Shown here: piece after piece, positions 15,403 to 22,924 of the stretch
Position numbering within the stretch: the stretch's first letter is position 1
How the letters are laid out: every line of letters begins with the position of its first letter
The notes under the pieces: model-generated
Database searches by the model: none
What the model saw: only the letters and a program-made list of their open reading frames with translations
What the model was told of the DNA's origin: nothing
Made by a program: the position numbers and the translations under genes
Source: Deltaproteobacteria bacterium UBA1386
GTDB lineage: Bacteria > Desulfobacterota > Syntrophorhabdia > Syntrophorhabdales > Syntrophorhabdaceae
Direction of reading: 5' to 3'
DNA length: 24,191 bases
Assembly (NCBI GenBank): GCA_002305765.1
Contig: DBQU01000092.1
Coordinates: 1 to 24,191 of the forward strand

Positions 15403-17220
15403 TCAGGCCTCCGCCCTGGCCAGGTCCTCGAACCTGATGTCGAGGCCGAGAACACCGACGAGGTCACCCATCTCGTCCCGTATGGGCCCGGACACGGTGA
15501 CACACAACGCCCCCGTTATCCTAGATGAATAGAGGTCCGTCGCATGTATCCTTCCGTCCGCCATGGGTTTTATGAACCAATCCCTGTCGGAAAAATCATC
15601 ATTGAGGCCGATCTTCTGGTACTTGGCCTTATCCACGACCTGCGTGATGTTCCGCGTGATCTTGACGCCCTCACCGTTGACGGCGTAGGCGAACTGAATA
15701 TAGGGATAATCCTCGACGAGGCTCTTCAAACGCTCTTCCTGCCGTTCGGGCTGCATGCCCTTTATTCCCGGGTCCTCGATATACTGTTCCACGAGGTGGG
15801 CAGCCATATCGAATGCCCTCTTTTTCATCAACTCGAACTCGGAGACGAACATTTCGGGGATATATCGCCTCACCTGGTGCTCGAGTTCCTCTTCGGACAT
15901 GCACGTTATCCGGCCGTCCTCATATTGCTTCGCGATCCATTTGTTTATCTTCGCCACACCGGGATGTGTCTTCTGTACCTTTTCCTTTCCCGTGAGGGCA
16001 AAGTGAGAGTTGACCCAGTGGGCTATCCCCGCCAGGCCCGATTTATCGGTGATATTGACCGCAAGGGGCCTGTTGAGCAGCTTGTTCGTGTCGAATGCTG
16101 AATATATCTCCTCGTTCTTCAGGATACCGTCTATGTGCACCCCCGCCGAGGTGGCATTGAAGTCGAGCCCCACGAAGGGCTGGTTTTTCGGGACATGATG
16201 GCCGATCTCCCGCTCGAAATAATTGCGCATCTCCGTTATGACCGTCGTGTCCACGCCGTTGTTCTCCCCCGTCAGGGAGACGTACTCCATGATAAGGCCC
16301 TCGATGGGGGCGTTGCCGGTCCTCTCACCGAGACCGAGCAAGGTCCCGTTCACGTAGGTGCAACCGTACATCCAGGCACTGATACTGTTGATGAGGACCT
16401 TGTAGAAATCGTTGTGGCCATGCCACTCGAGGCAATCCGAAGGCACACCCGCGTCGTCGATCATGGCGCGGATGATCTTCCCGATGGACCGGGGAAGCGC
16501 CGAACCGGGGTACGTGATGCCAACGCCCAGGGTGTCGCAGAGCCGTATCTTTACGGGCAGCCTAGCCTCCTCCGACAGGGCCATGAGCGCCTGGGCGAAG
16601 GGAACGCAAAAACCATAGATATCAGCCCTCGTCACATCCTCGAAGTGACATCTCGGTATTATGCCGTGGTCGAGAGCGCTCTCCACTATCTTCAGATAGT
16701 CCTTGAAGACCTGGGACCTCGTCTTGTTGAGCTTCAGGAATATGTGGTAGTCGGAGACGCTTGTCAGGATACCCGTCTCCTTGAGCCCCATCTCCTTGAC
16801 GAGCTGGAGGTCCTCCTTGTGCGCCCGTATCCATCCCGTTATCTCCGGAAAACGGTAGCCTTTCTCCTGGCACCTGCGCAGGGCCTCCTTGTCCTTGTCC
16901 GTGTAAAGGAAGAACTCCGATTGCCTGATGACCCCGTTGGGTCCGCTCAACCGGTGGAGGAAGTCGAAGAGGTCCTCGATCTGCTGCGCCGTGAAGGGAG
17001 GCCTTGCCTGCTGGCCGTCCCTGAAGGTCGTGTCCGTAATATAGATATCGTCGGGAGGGTCGATGAGCTCGATCTTGTGGTCGAACTTCACCTTGCAGAC
17101 CTCATCATAGGGAAAGATGTCCCTGAAGAGCTGAGGGTGGTCCACGTCGATGAGAGGGTAGTTGGACGCACCGGCAACGTTCTTAAAGATAAATCCCTTC
17201 TTCTTCTCCTTCTTCTTCAT
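15403..17220 (-). CDS. probable Re-citrate synthase with C-terminal Cache-like domain
   Basis: A 605-residue HMG-lyase-like (DRE-TIM) acyltransferase. The TIM barrel spans about 55-345, with DTTFRDGQQ (63-71) and the metal-binding HGHND (267-271), then GLGERTGNAP (296-305). A helical/communication region follows, with GVHIDG (360-365). Family members condense acetyl-CoA with a 2-oxoacid; the TFRDGQQ form and the aconitase-icd neighbours point to oxaloacetate, that is Re-face citrate synthase, rather than isopropylmalate or homocitrate synthase. Residues about 485-600 are extra. They read like a Cache/PDC ligand-binding domain (YPYIQFAYAVN, DRDWFIKP, VSGPIRDEMGDLVGVLGLDI), which is normally extracytoplasmic in receptors, yet no membrane segment is present. 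GGGGGTG precedes the ATG, 18 nt after aspS. Confidence 0.82.
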   Translation of the reverse strand: MKKKEKKKGFIFKNVAGASNYPLIDVDHPQLFRDIFPYDEVCKVKFDHKIELIDPPDDIYITDTTFRDGQQARPPFTAQQIEDLFDFLHRLSGPNGVIRQSEFFLYTDKDKEALRRCQEKGYRFPEITGWIRAHKEDLQLVKEMGLKETGILTSVSDYHIFLKLNKTRSQVFKDYLKIVESALDHGIIPRCHFEDVTRADIYGFCVPFAQALMALSEEARLPVKIRLCDTLGVGITYPGSALPRSIGKIIRAMIDDAGVPSDCLEWHGHNDFYKVLINSISAWMYGCTYVNGTLLGLGERTGNAPIEGLIMEYVSLTGENNGVDTTVITEMRNYFEREIGHHVPKNQPFVGLDFNATSAGVHIDGILKNEEIYSAFDTNKLLNRPLAVNITDKSGLAGIAHWVNSHFALTGKEKVQKTHPGVAKINKWIAKQYEDGRITCMSEEELEHQVRRYIPEMFVSEFELMKKRAFDMAAHLVEQYIEDPGIKGMQPERQEERLKSLVEDYPYIQFAYAVNGEGVKITRNITQVVDKAKYQKIGLNDDFSDRDWFIKPMADGRIHATDLYSSRITGALCVTVSGPIRDEMGDLVGVLGLDIRFEDLARAEA

Positions 17221-17238
17221 GTCACCCCCGTAAAGATG

Positions 17239-18993
17239 TCAATCGGCAATGGTCCGTATCTTCAGCTCCGCAAGCTGTCTCGGCCCCACCCTACCGGGTG
17301 CGCCGGTCAGAAGGCAGGAGCCCTTCTGCGTCTTCGGAAAGGCTATAACGTCCCTTATGCTGCCAAGCCCCAGGAACATCATCAGTATGCGGTCGAAACC
17401 GAAGGCTATGCCGCCATGGGGAGGCGCCCCCATCTCAAGGGCCTCCAGGAGAAAGCCGAATTTGTCAGCGGCCTCCTCTTCGCCTATGTTGAGGAGCCGG
17501 AACATCTCCGCCTGGTCCTCCGTCCGATGGTTCCTGATGCTCCCCCCGCCCAGCTCGACACCGTTGAAGACGAGGTCATAGGAATTGGCGAGAATGGAAT
17601 CGTAGTCTCCGTCGAAACCGGCGAGGCTCCCCTTGGGAGATGTAAAGGGATGGTGGCGGGCAACGTAGCGCTTCTCCTCCTCGTTGTACTCGAGAAGGGG
17701 GAAATCGATGACCCAGAGGAACTTGTCCAGGGCCCTGTCGATAAGGTCGTATTTCTCGCCCAGGTACAGCCGGAACCTTCCCATGAGCTCGCTCACCCGG
17801 AGCCGCTTGTCGGACATGATGAACAGAACATCGCCGGGTTCGATGCTGAAAAGGGATATCATCTGCGACTTCTCTTCGTCGCTCAGGAACTTCACCGTCG
17901 GAGATTGAAGCGCCCTGTCGGCGTCCATGCGTATCCAGACGAGACCGCCGGCGCCTATATCCCTGGCCGTTTCCACCGACACGTCGAGGTCCTTACGGGA
18001 GAGCGTCTTCCCCTTGAGGATAAGGCCCTTGACGGCCCCGCCGGCCTCTATCGTCTTCTTGAAGACCCCGAACTCCGTCTTCTGGAATATGTGTGTCATG
18101 TCGACGATGGGCAGATCGAAGCGCAGGTCGGGCTTGTCGCTGCCGTACTTCTCCATCGCCTCGGCGAAGCTCATCCGGGGGAAAGGGACCTCGGGTGGTT
18201 TCCTGCCTTTCAATGCCTCGTAAAGGGCAATGACAAGACCTTCGTTGACGTTCATCACGTCTTCCCTGTCGACAAAGCTCATCTCGATATCTATCTGGGT
18301 GAACTCCGGCTGACGGTCGGCCCTCAAGTCCTCGTCGCGAAAACAACGGGCGATCTGGAAATATCTCTCGAAGCCGCTCATCATGAGGAGCTGCTTGAAG
18401 AGCTGGGGCGACTGCGGCAGGGCGTAGAACATGCCCGTGTTCAGCCTGCTGGGCACCACGAAATCGCGCGCGCCTTCGGGCGTCGACTTTGTGAGGAGTG
18501 GTGTTTCGAACTCGTAGAACCCCTTCGACAACAGGTAGTCCCTCGTGACCGTGTAGGCCTTGCTCCTCTCGATGAAGACCTTCTGCATCTCCGGGCGCCG
18601 CATGTCGAGATAGCGGTATCTGAGACGCGTGGCCTCGCCTATGTCCTCGTCATCGAGCTGGAAGGGAAGGACCTTGCAGGTGTTGAGAACCTCGAAGTCC
18701 GAGACATACACCTCGATCTCTCCCGTGGGCAGGGCCGGGTTCTCCGTCTCCGCGGGCCTCCTCCTGACCTTGCCCGTCACCTTGAGTACGTATTCACTCC
18801 GTATGTCGCCGGCCCTCTCGTGTGCCTCCTTCGATATCTCGGGAGAGAACACGATCTGGACTATCCCCGTCACATCGCGCAGATCGGCGAATACAAGCCC
18901 TCCGTGGTCGCGTCTCCTGAAGACCCATCCTGCAAGGGTCACTGTCGTATCCACATGTTCTTTTCGTATCGTGCCGCAATAGGTATCTCTCAC
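17239..18993 (-). CDS. aspS: aspartyl-tRNA synthetase, probably non-discriminating
   Basis: A 584-residue class IIb synthetase of bacterial length, with the GAD insertion expected between the catalytic motifs. It has an N-terminal OB-fold anticodon domain (about 1-105), GEATRLRYRYLDMRRP, motif 2 as FRDEDLRADRQPEFTQ and motif 3 as GIAFGFDRILM. GTG start preceded by AAGGGG at 7 nt; the open frame continues upstream to 19512 but overlaps the promoter and the divergent gene and is not coding. His30 in RRRDHGG is the residue found in non-discriminating enzymes (Leu in E. coli), so it may also make Asp-tRNA(Asn) for GatCAB amidation. GatCAB is not in the window. The citrate synthase gene follows after 18 nt, so read-through is likely. 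Confidence 0.95.
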   Translation of the reverse strand: MRDTYCGTIRKEHVDTTVTLAGWVFRRRDHGGLVFADLRDVTGIVQIVFSPEISKEAHERAGDIRSEYVLKVTGKVRRRPAETENPALPTGEIEVYVSDFEVLNTCKVLPFQLDDEDIGEATRLRYRYLDMRRPEMQKVFIERSKAYTVTRDYLLSKGFYEFETPLLTKSTPEGARDFVVPSRLNTGMFYALPQSPQLFKQLLMMSGFERYFQIARCFRDEDLRADRQPEFTQIDIEMSFVDREDVMNVNEGLVIALYEALKGRKPPEVPFPRMSFAEAMEKYGSDKPDLRFDLPIVDMTHIFQKTEFGVFKKTIEAGGAVKGLILKGKTLSRKDLDVSVETARDIGAGGLVWIRMDADRALQSPTVKFLSDEEKSQMISLFSIEPGDVLFIMSDKRLRVSELMGRFRLYLGEKYDLIDRALDKFLWVIDFPLLEYNEEEKRYVARHHPFTSPKGSLAGFDGDYDSILANSYDLVFNGVELGGGSIRNHRTEDQAEMFRLLNIGEEEAADKFGFLLEALEMGAPPHGGIAFGFDRILMMFLGLGSIRDVIAFPKTQKGSCLLTGAPGRVGPRQLAELKIRTIAD

Positions 18994-19021
18994 GTTCAGC
19001 CCCTTCGGAAAAAAGTGTATA

Positions 19022-19050
19022 ATTATATTGTCAAATCCTTGATTAGTCAA
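19022..19050 (-). promoter_or_regulatory. sigma-70 promoter of aspS
   Basis: Minus-strand TTGACT (19045-19050), a 17-nt spacer and a perfect TATAAT (19022-19027). The predicted start of transcription, near 19015, leaves a leader of about 22 nt before the GTG, too short for a T-box. It may also drive the downstream citrate synthase operon. Confidence 0.8.
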
Positions 19051-19060
19051 TATGGAGAGC

Positions 19061-19084
19061 CGGACCCCTTCGGCGGACCCCTTC
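19061..19084. repeat. 11-bp direct repeat between divergent promoters
   Basis: CGGACCCCTTC occurs at 19061-19071 and again at 19074-19084, a 13-bp period. It lies between the aspS -35 (19045-19050) and the -35 of the exopolysaccharide operon (19089-19094), ending 4 bp from the latter. This is a natural place for an activator or repressor site; no regulator is identified. Confidence 0.6.
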
Positions 19085-19088
19085 TCCA

Positions 19089-19116
19089 TTGACACCATCA
19101 CCACACATGCTATAAT
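19089..19116 (+). promoter_or_regulatory. consensus extended -10 promoter of the exopolysaccharide operon
   Basis: Perfect TTGACA (19089-19094), a 16-nt spacer and perfect TATAAT (19111-19116), with the extended -10 TG at 19108-19109. Transcription would begin near 19123, about 33 nt before the ATG at 19156. Such a match predicts a strong intrinsic promoter. The leader is too short for a riboswitch. Confidence 0.85.
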
Positions 19117-19155
19117 CCACGGTGGACCGCCGGATGCCGCGGGACAGATAACCTT

Positions 19156-19638
19156 ATGAAAGTCCTTTCCTTTGTCATATCGATCATCATCCTTGCCCTG
19201 GCCACGACGGCGGCGTACCGGCATCTGAAGCAGGACTGGCTGCTCTACAGAACGGCGGAGGACCTGTCCCGAAGAGGGGCCTGGCGGCAGGCGAACCCGA
19301 TCTTTGACGATCTGGTAAAGAAGGGCTTCCGGACAAAAGACACCCTGAGGCTTCTCGGGAAGTCCTACGAGGAAACAGGCGATCTGGCGGCGGCCATAGA
19401 GGCCTTCAGGAAACTGGCGGCCGCAAGCCCCGGCGACGCCGGGGTGGAACTTGAACTGGCCGGATTGTATGACCGGAAGGGCGATCACGCGGGTGCGGCG
19501 GCCATTTACCATGCCCTCCTTGCGAAGGAACCCGAAAACAGATCCGTCGCCCTGCGGCTAGCCCGGGCCCTGACCGCCCTGGGACGCTATGACGAGGCCA
19601 TCCTGCGCTACAGGGCCATCCTGGGAGAGAAACCATGA
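19156..19638 (+). CDS. membrane-anchored TPR protein
   Basis: A 160-residue protein with an N-terminal hydrophobic anchor (about 4-22; VLSFVISIIILALATTAAY) followed by TPR-type helical repeats from about residue 33 to the end (for example GKSYEETGDLAAAIEAFRKLAAASPGD and ALTALGRYDEAILRYRAILGEKP). The positive charges near the start are few, but the following HLKQDW suggests an uncleaved anchor with the repeats in the periplasm. It is the first gene of a four-gene operon and its stop overlaps the next start by 4 nt (ATGA). Specific function is not recognised; a scaffold for a polysaccharide export complex is inferred from the downstream barrel and glycosyltransferase. Confidence 0.85.
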   Translation: MKVLSFVISIIILALATTAAYRHLKQDWLLYRTAEDLSRRGAWRQANPIFDDLVKKGFRTKDTLRLLGKSYEETGDLAAAIEAFRKLAAASPGDAGVELELAGLYDRKGDHAGAAAIYHALLAKEPENRSVALRLARALTALGRYDEAILRYRAILGEKP

Positions 19639-20270
19639 ACCGATCACCGGCTTGTCTCGCGGCAGCATGCCTTATCGCAGCACTCCTGTTCCTTGCGGGG
19701 TTTGAATGCCCCTTTGCCGCCGAAACATCCGGGCGGCCCGATGCCTCACCTGTCGAGGGCCAGGAGATCCCTGACTGGATGGCGAGATGGGAGCTCGCCC
19801 GGGTCCTCAGCTACGCCGGGCGCCATGAAGAATCCATCAGCGAATACAGGAAGCTCCTGGGGGAGAAGCCGGACCTTTCGAAAGCAAGGATCGAGATGGC
19901 AAAGGTCCTTTTCCGGCAGAAGAAGGGCGCAGAGGCACTTGGCGCCCTCGAGGGCATAGACGCCCGCCAGCTCGATGCCGATTCTGTCCTGCTCATGGCC
20001 GACCTTTACAGGGACCGAAAGTCTTACGACAGGGCCGCCCCGCTTTACAGGGAATACCTTGAGAAGCGTCCCGGTGACAACGCGGCCAGGCTGAGGCTGG
20101 CGGAAATGCTGAGCTGGGAGAAGCAATACGACCGATCCCTCGCCGAATACCGGAAGATACTTGCCGCGCTTCCGGGCGATGTGCAGGTGAGGAGAAAATA
20201 CGCGATGGTCCTCATGTGGGCGAAGAGATACGGTGAAGCCGCAGCGGAACTGAGGAGAACGCTCAAATAG
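19635..20270 (+). CDS. exported periplasmic TPR protein
   Basis: A 211-residue protein with a signal peptide (about 1-29; hydrophobic AAACLIAALLFLAGF, probable cleavage after PFAA). At least four TPR units follow, of the type RVLSYAGRHEESISEYRKLLGEKP and EMLSWEKQYDRSLAEYRKILAALPGD. The same style of repeat, with LSW or LAW before Y-[DE], recurs in the next gene, so the two may have arisen by duplication or splitting. No lipobox is seen. The next gene starts 1 nt after the stop. A periplasmic bridge between inner-membrane synthase and outer-membrane barrel is a reasonable inference. Confidence 0.85.
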   Translation: MNRSPACLAAACLIAALLFLAGFECPFAAETSGRPDASPVEGQEIPDWMARWELARVLSYAGRHEESISEYRKLLGEKPDLSKARIEMAKVLFRQKKGAEALGALEGIDARQLDADSVLLMADLYRDRKSYDRAAPLYREYLEKRPGDNAARLRLAEMLSWEKQYDRSLAEYRKILAALPGDVQVRRKYAMVLMWAKRYGEAAAELRRTLK

Positions 20271-20271
20271 C

Positions 20272-22923
20272 ATGAAGAGGCTCATTCTTCTACCGGTCCT
20301 CATGATGACCCTGTTCCTCGCGGCACCGTGCGGGGCCGGACAGACGGTCACCATCGTGTCCCCGGAAGGCAGGGTATCCGACAGGGAAGCCCGCCACGCC
20401 CTGGCGCGGATCCTCTCCTACGACGACGCCACGCTGAGGGAGTCCCTTGCGGAGTATCGCGCCCTCCTGTCACTCTTCCCCGGGGACACCGCCATAGAAA
20501 CGGAAACGGCACAGGTCCTCCTGCGTCTGGGGATGGAGGCCGACGCCGCCGCGCTCCTTCGCGGCCTCTACGCCCGGGACCCCGGCGACAGCACCGCAAC
20601 TGCAGCCCTTGCCGATATCGAATGCAGCCGCGGCCATGCGGTCGCCTGCAGGGACCTTTATCTCGACGCGCTGCGGACATCGCGACACAGGCCGGACCTC
20701 GCGCTACGTTTCGCCGATAAGATGAACATGTGGGGTGATTTCGCAAGGGCCCGGACCCTCTACAGGCAACATCTTGCCGCCAACCCCGGCGACCGTGACG
20801 TGGCCTTGAGGCTAGCGATGACCCTTGCCAGTTCGGAGCGCTACGAAGAGGCCGAAGGCGTCTGCAGGGGCCTCATGCTTACCCGCGAGGACGCCGCAGT
20901 TGTCGCGGCCCTTGCCTCGATAAAACTCCTCGAAAAGGACTTCACCGCGGCAGAGGGATACGCGCGTGACGCCTTGTCGGACAGACCGGACAACAGGGAG
21001 GCTTCCCGGGTCCTCGGGGAAGCCCTCATGTCCCAAGGCAGGTATGCCGAGGCCAGGTCGCTGTACGAAGGATCGCCCGGTCGGACAGGTGAGGCAGCGG
21101 CGGTTCGTGTGAATGTTGGCCGGACCTACCTCAAGGAGAAGAGCGCCGGCAAGGCCCGGAGATATTTCGAAGAGGCCCTGGCGGCAGACCCGGGGAACAT
21201 ACCCGCCCGTTTTTATGCTAATTGGCCGGACACGGTGCGGTCGGGCGCCTTCGTCTCGTCCATTGTCGACGATAAGGCCCTTTCCGCCGCCGGTCTTTCC
21301 CGATGGGCCGATATGTACCTTTCCCAGGGCCTGTTCCCGGAGGCGATCGCCTGCTTGAAGGAGGCCCTTCGCCGCGACCCCGCCTTCTCTCCCGCCTCCA
21401 TCTCCCTGGCCCAGGTCCTTGGCTCGGACAGGCAATATGAGGCGTCCATCAGGCTTTACAATGACCTTGCCGCGCAGTTTCCCGACAGTTCGAAGGTCCT
21501 CACCGGTCTCGCGCGGGTCCTCGCCTGGTCAAGGCAGTACGATGAGGCCATAGCCCTCTACCGGAAGATCATCGCCCTCGATCCCTCGGACCCCGTTCCA
21601 CGCAGGGAAATGGCCCGGACCGCCATGTGGGCGAAAAAACCCCGGCTCGCGATGGAAACCTATGACGCCGCTCTTTCCTCCCCCGCTGGGGACCCGGACC
21701 GCGCGGCAGAGAGCAGGGAAGAGGAGACCGTCGATTCCCGGGTCCGGGAGCGCATCCACAGGTCGATCCTCCTCGAGAAAGAGGCGAAGAAGCTCGCGTA
21801 CGACGGGCGTTTCGCCCGCTCCCTGCCTGTGTACGAGACCCTCATCAGGGAGAACCCGGGCAACGAGGAGGCGCTCTTCGATCAGGCGCAGGCCGCCTGC
21901 GCCCTGGGCCTGTGCGGCCGCGAGGCAAGGATCTACGAAAGGCTTCTTGCCATCGACCCCCTCCACTCCCTGGCGTCGGAGGCCCTCGGGAGACTTCGGT
22001 CCCGCGCCAATCCCTCGGCGCGTTTCGATTACTCCTACTGGAACGAGGAAGGCAGGGGCGATCTCGCCCGCATCACGCGAAACCGCTTCGATGTCACCGT
22101 CGATGTGCCCATCCGGTGCCAGTATCACTTTTTTATCAAGGGCCACCGCTGGCTGGACACACCCGACTTCGATCGCGCGACCTACGGCGCCGACGGTGTC
22201 TCCGTGGGCTTTGCCGGCGTCTTCAGCCCCTTCGTGAAGGCAGAGGGCTCCTGGACGCACAGGAGATACGACTCGGATACACTGACCGACAGGGACACGG
22301 GCCACGGGACGGTCTGGTTCAATCTTCATGACCGGGTGCGCCTCGGCGCCGGGTACGCCCGCACGGAGGAAATATACAACTATTTTGGTATAGCTCAGGG
22401 CACCCAGGCGGATCGCGTCTTCGTCGCCCTTCACAGCGACGTCACCCGCAAACTCGAGGTAAGGGGCAAGGCGGAGTACATAGGTTACAACGACTCCAAC
22501 AGCGGCAGTCTATTTACCTTCGCGGCGGGGTATGCCCTTTCCGACCACCCGCGGACATTCAAGGTGGCCGCCTCCGGCGAGATGCGCAATACACGCCATG
22601 ACAACGAGTACGTCTACCGCAACGGGGAGCTCGTCGACATAATCCACCCCTACTGGGCGCCGCGCGATTATCTCGCCGGCAGCGTCCTCCTCGAATGGCG
22701 GCACGACCTCTCGAAGACCTTCATCTGCGGGGCGGAGCAGCATTTCTACGATCTCAAGGCCTCCTTCGGCACGGACTCGGAGAACAATCCCTACGCGAAG
22801 ATCGAGGGTGAATGGAGCTGGGAGTTCCTGAAGCACTGGCTTGTTGGTATAAAGGCCCTGGCCCACACGTCCCCGAAATGGGACGCCACGGGCGCATGGG
22901 CGTGGCTGAGGTACCGGTTCTGA
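20272..22923 (+). CDS. TPR protein with C-terminal outer-membrane beta-barrel
   Basis: An 883-residue exported protein. Signal peptide is about 1-23 (MKRLILLPVLMMTLFLAAP); the Cys at 20 lacks a lipobox. Residues about 40-575 are a long TPR superhelix. Residues about 584-883 show alternating aromatic/polar strands (RFDYSYW, HFFIKGHRWLD, VRLGAGYARTEEIYNYF, KLEVRGKAEYIGYND) and end in RYRF, the terminal-aromatic signal of outer-membrane barrels. The plan (periplasmic TPRs plus barrel) recalls PgaA and YaiO-like proteins that export or modify surface polysaccharide. Close coupling to a BcsA-like synthase (1 nt between genes) supports an export pore. It is longer than YaiO and near PgaA in size; identity with either is not claimed. 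Confidence 0.85.
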   Translation: MKRLILLPVLMMTLFLAAPCGAGQTVTIVSPEGRVSDREARHALARILSYDDATLRESLAEYRALLSLFPGDTAIETETAQVLLRLGMEADAAALLRGLYARDPGDSTATAALADIECSRGHAVACRDLYLDALRTSRHRPDLALRFADKMNMWGDFARARTLYRQHLAANPGDRDVALRLAMTLASSERYEEAEGVCRGLMLTREDAAVVAALASIKLLEKDFTAAEGYARDALSDRPDNREASRVLGEALMSQGRYAEARSLYEGSPGRTGEAAAVRVNVGRTYLKEKSAGKARRYFEEALAADPGNIPARFYANWPDTVRSGAFVSSIVDDKALSAAGLSRWADMYLSQGLFPEAIACLKEALRRDPAFSPASISLAQVLGSDRQYEASIRLYNDLAAQFPDSSKVLTGLARVLAWSRQYDEAIALYRKIIALDPSDPVPRREMARTAMWAKKPRLAMETYDAALSSPAGDPDRAAESREEETVDSRVRERIHRSILLEKEAKKLAYDGRFARSLPVYETLIRENPGNEEALFDQAQAACALGLCGREARIYERLLAIDPLHSLASEALGRLRSRANPSARFDYSYWNEEGRGDLARITRNRFDVTVDVPIRCQYHFFIKGHRWLDTPDFDRATYGADGVSVGFAGVFSPFVKAEGSWTHRRYDSDTLTDRDTGHGTVWFNLHDRVRLGAGYARTEEIYNYFGIAQGTQADRVFVALHSDVTRKLEVRGKAEYIGYNDSNSGSLFTFAAGYALSDHPRTFKVAASGEMRNTRHDNEYVYRNGELVDIIHPYWAPRDYLAGSVLLEWRHDLSKTFICGAEQHFYDLKASFGTDSENNPYAKIEGEWSWEFLKHWLVGIKALAHTSPKWDATGAWAWLRYRF

Positions 22924-22924
22924 G

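Noticed and set aside
19041..19050. TTGA/TCAA partial palindrome in the aspS promoter as an FNR-type site.
   Set aside because: The half-sites are 2 nt too close for FNR, and the match is explained by the -35 element itself.
16135..19092. Very long plus-strand open frame (985 codons) across the citrate synthase and aspS region.
   Set aside because: It is wholly antisense to two clearly recognised genes, shows no motif, and follows from GC-rich codon bias on the other strand.
18994..19512. N-terminal extension of aspS.
   Set aside because: It would overlap both promoters and the divergent TPR gene. The GTG at 18993 gives the normal AspRS N-terminus, with a ribosome site.
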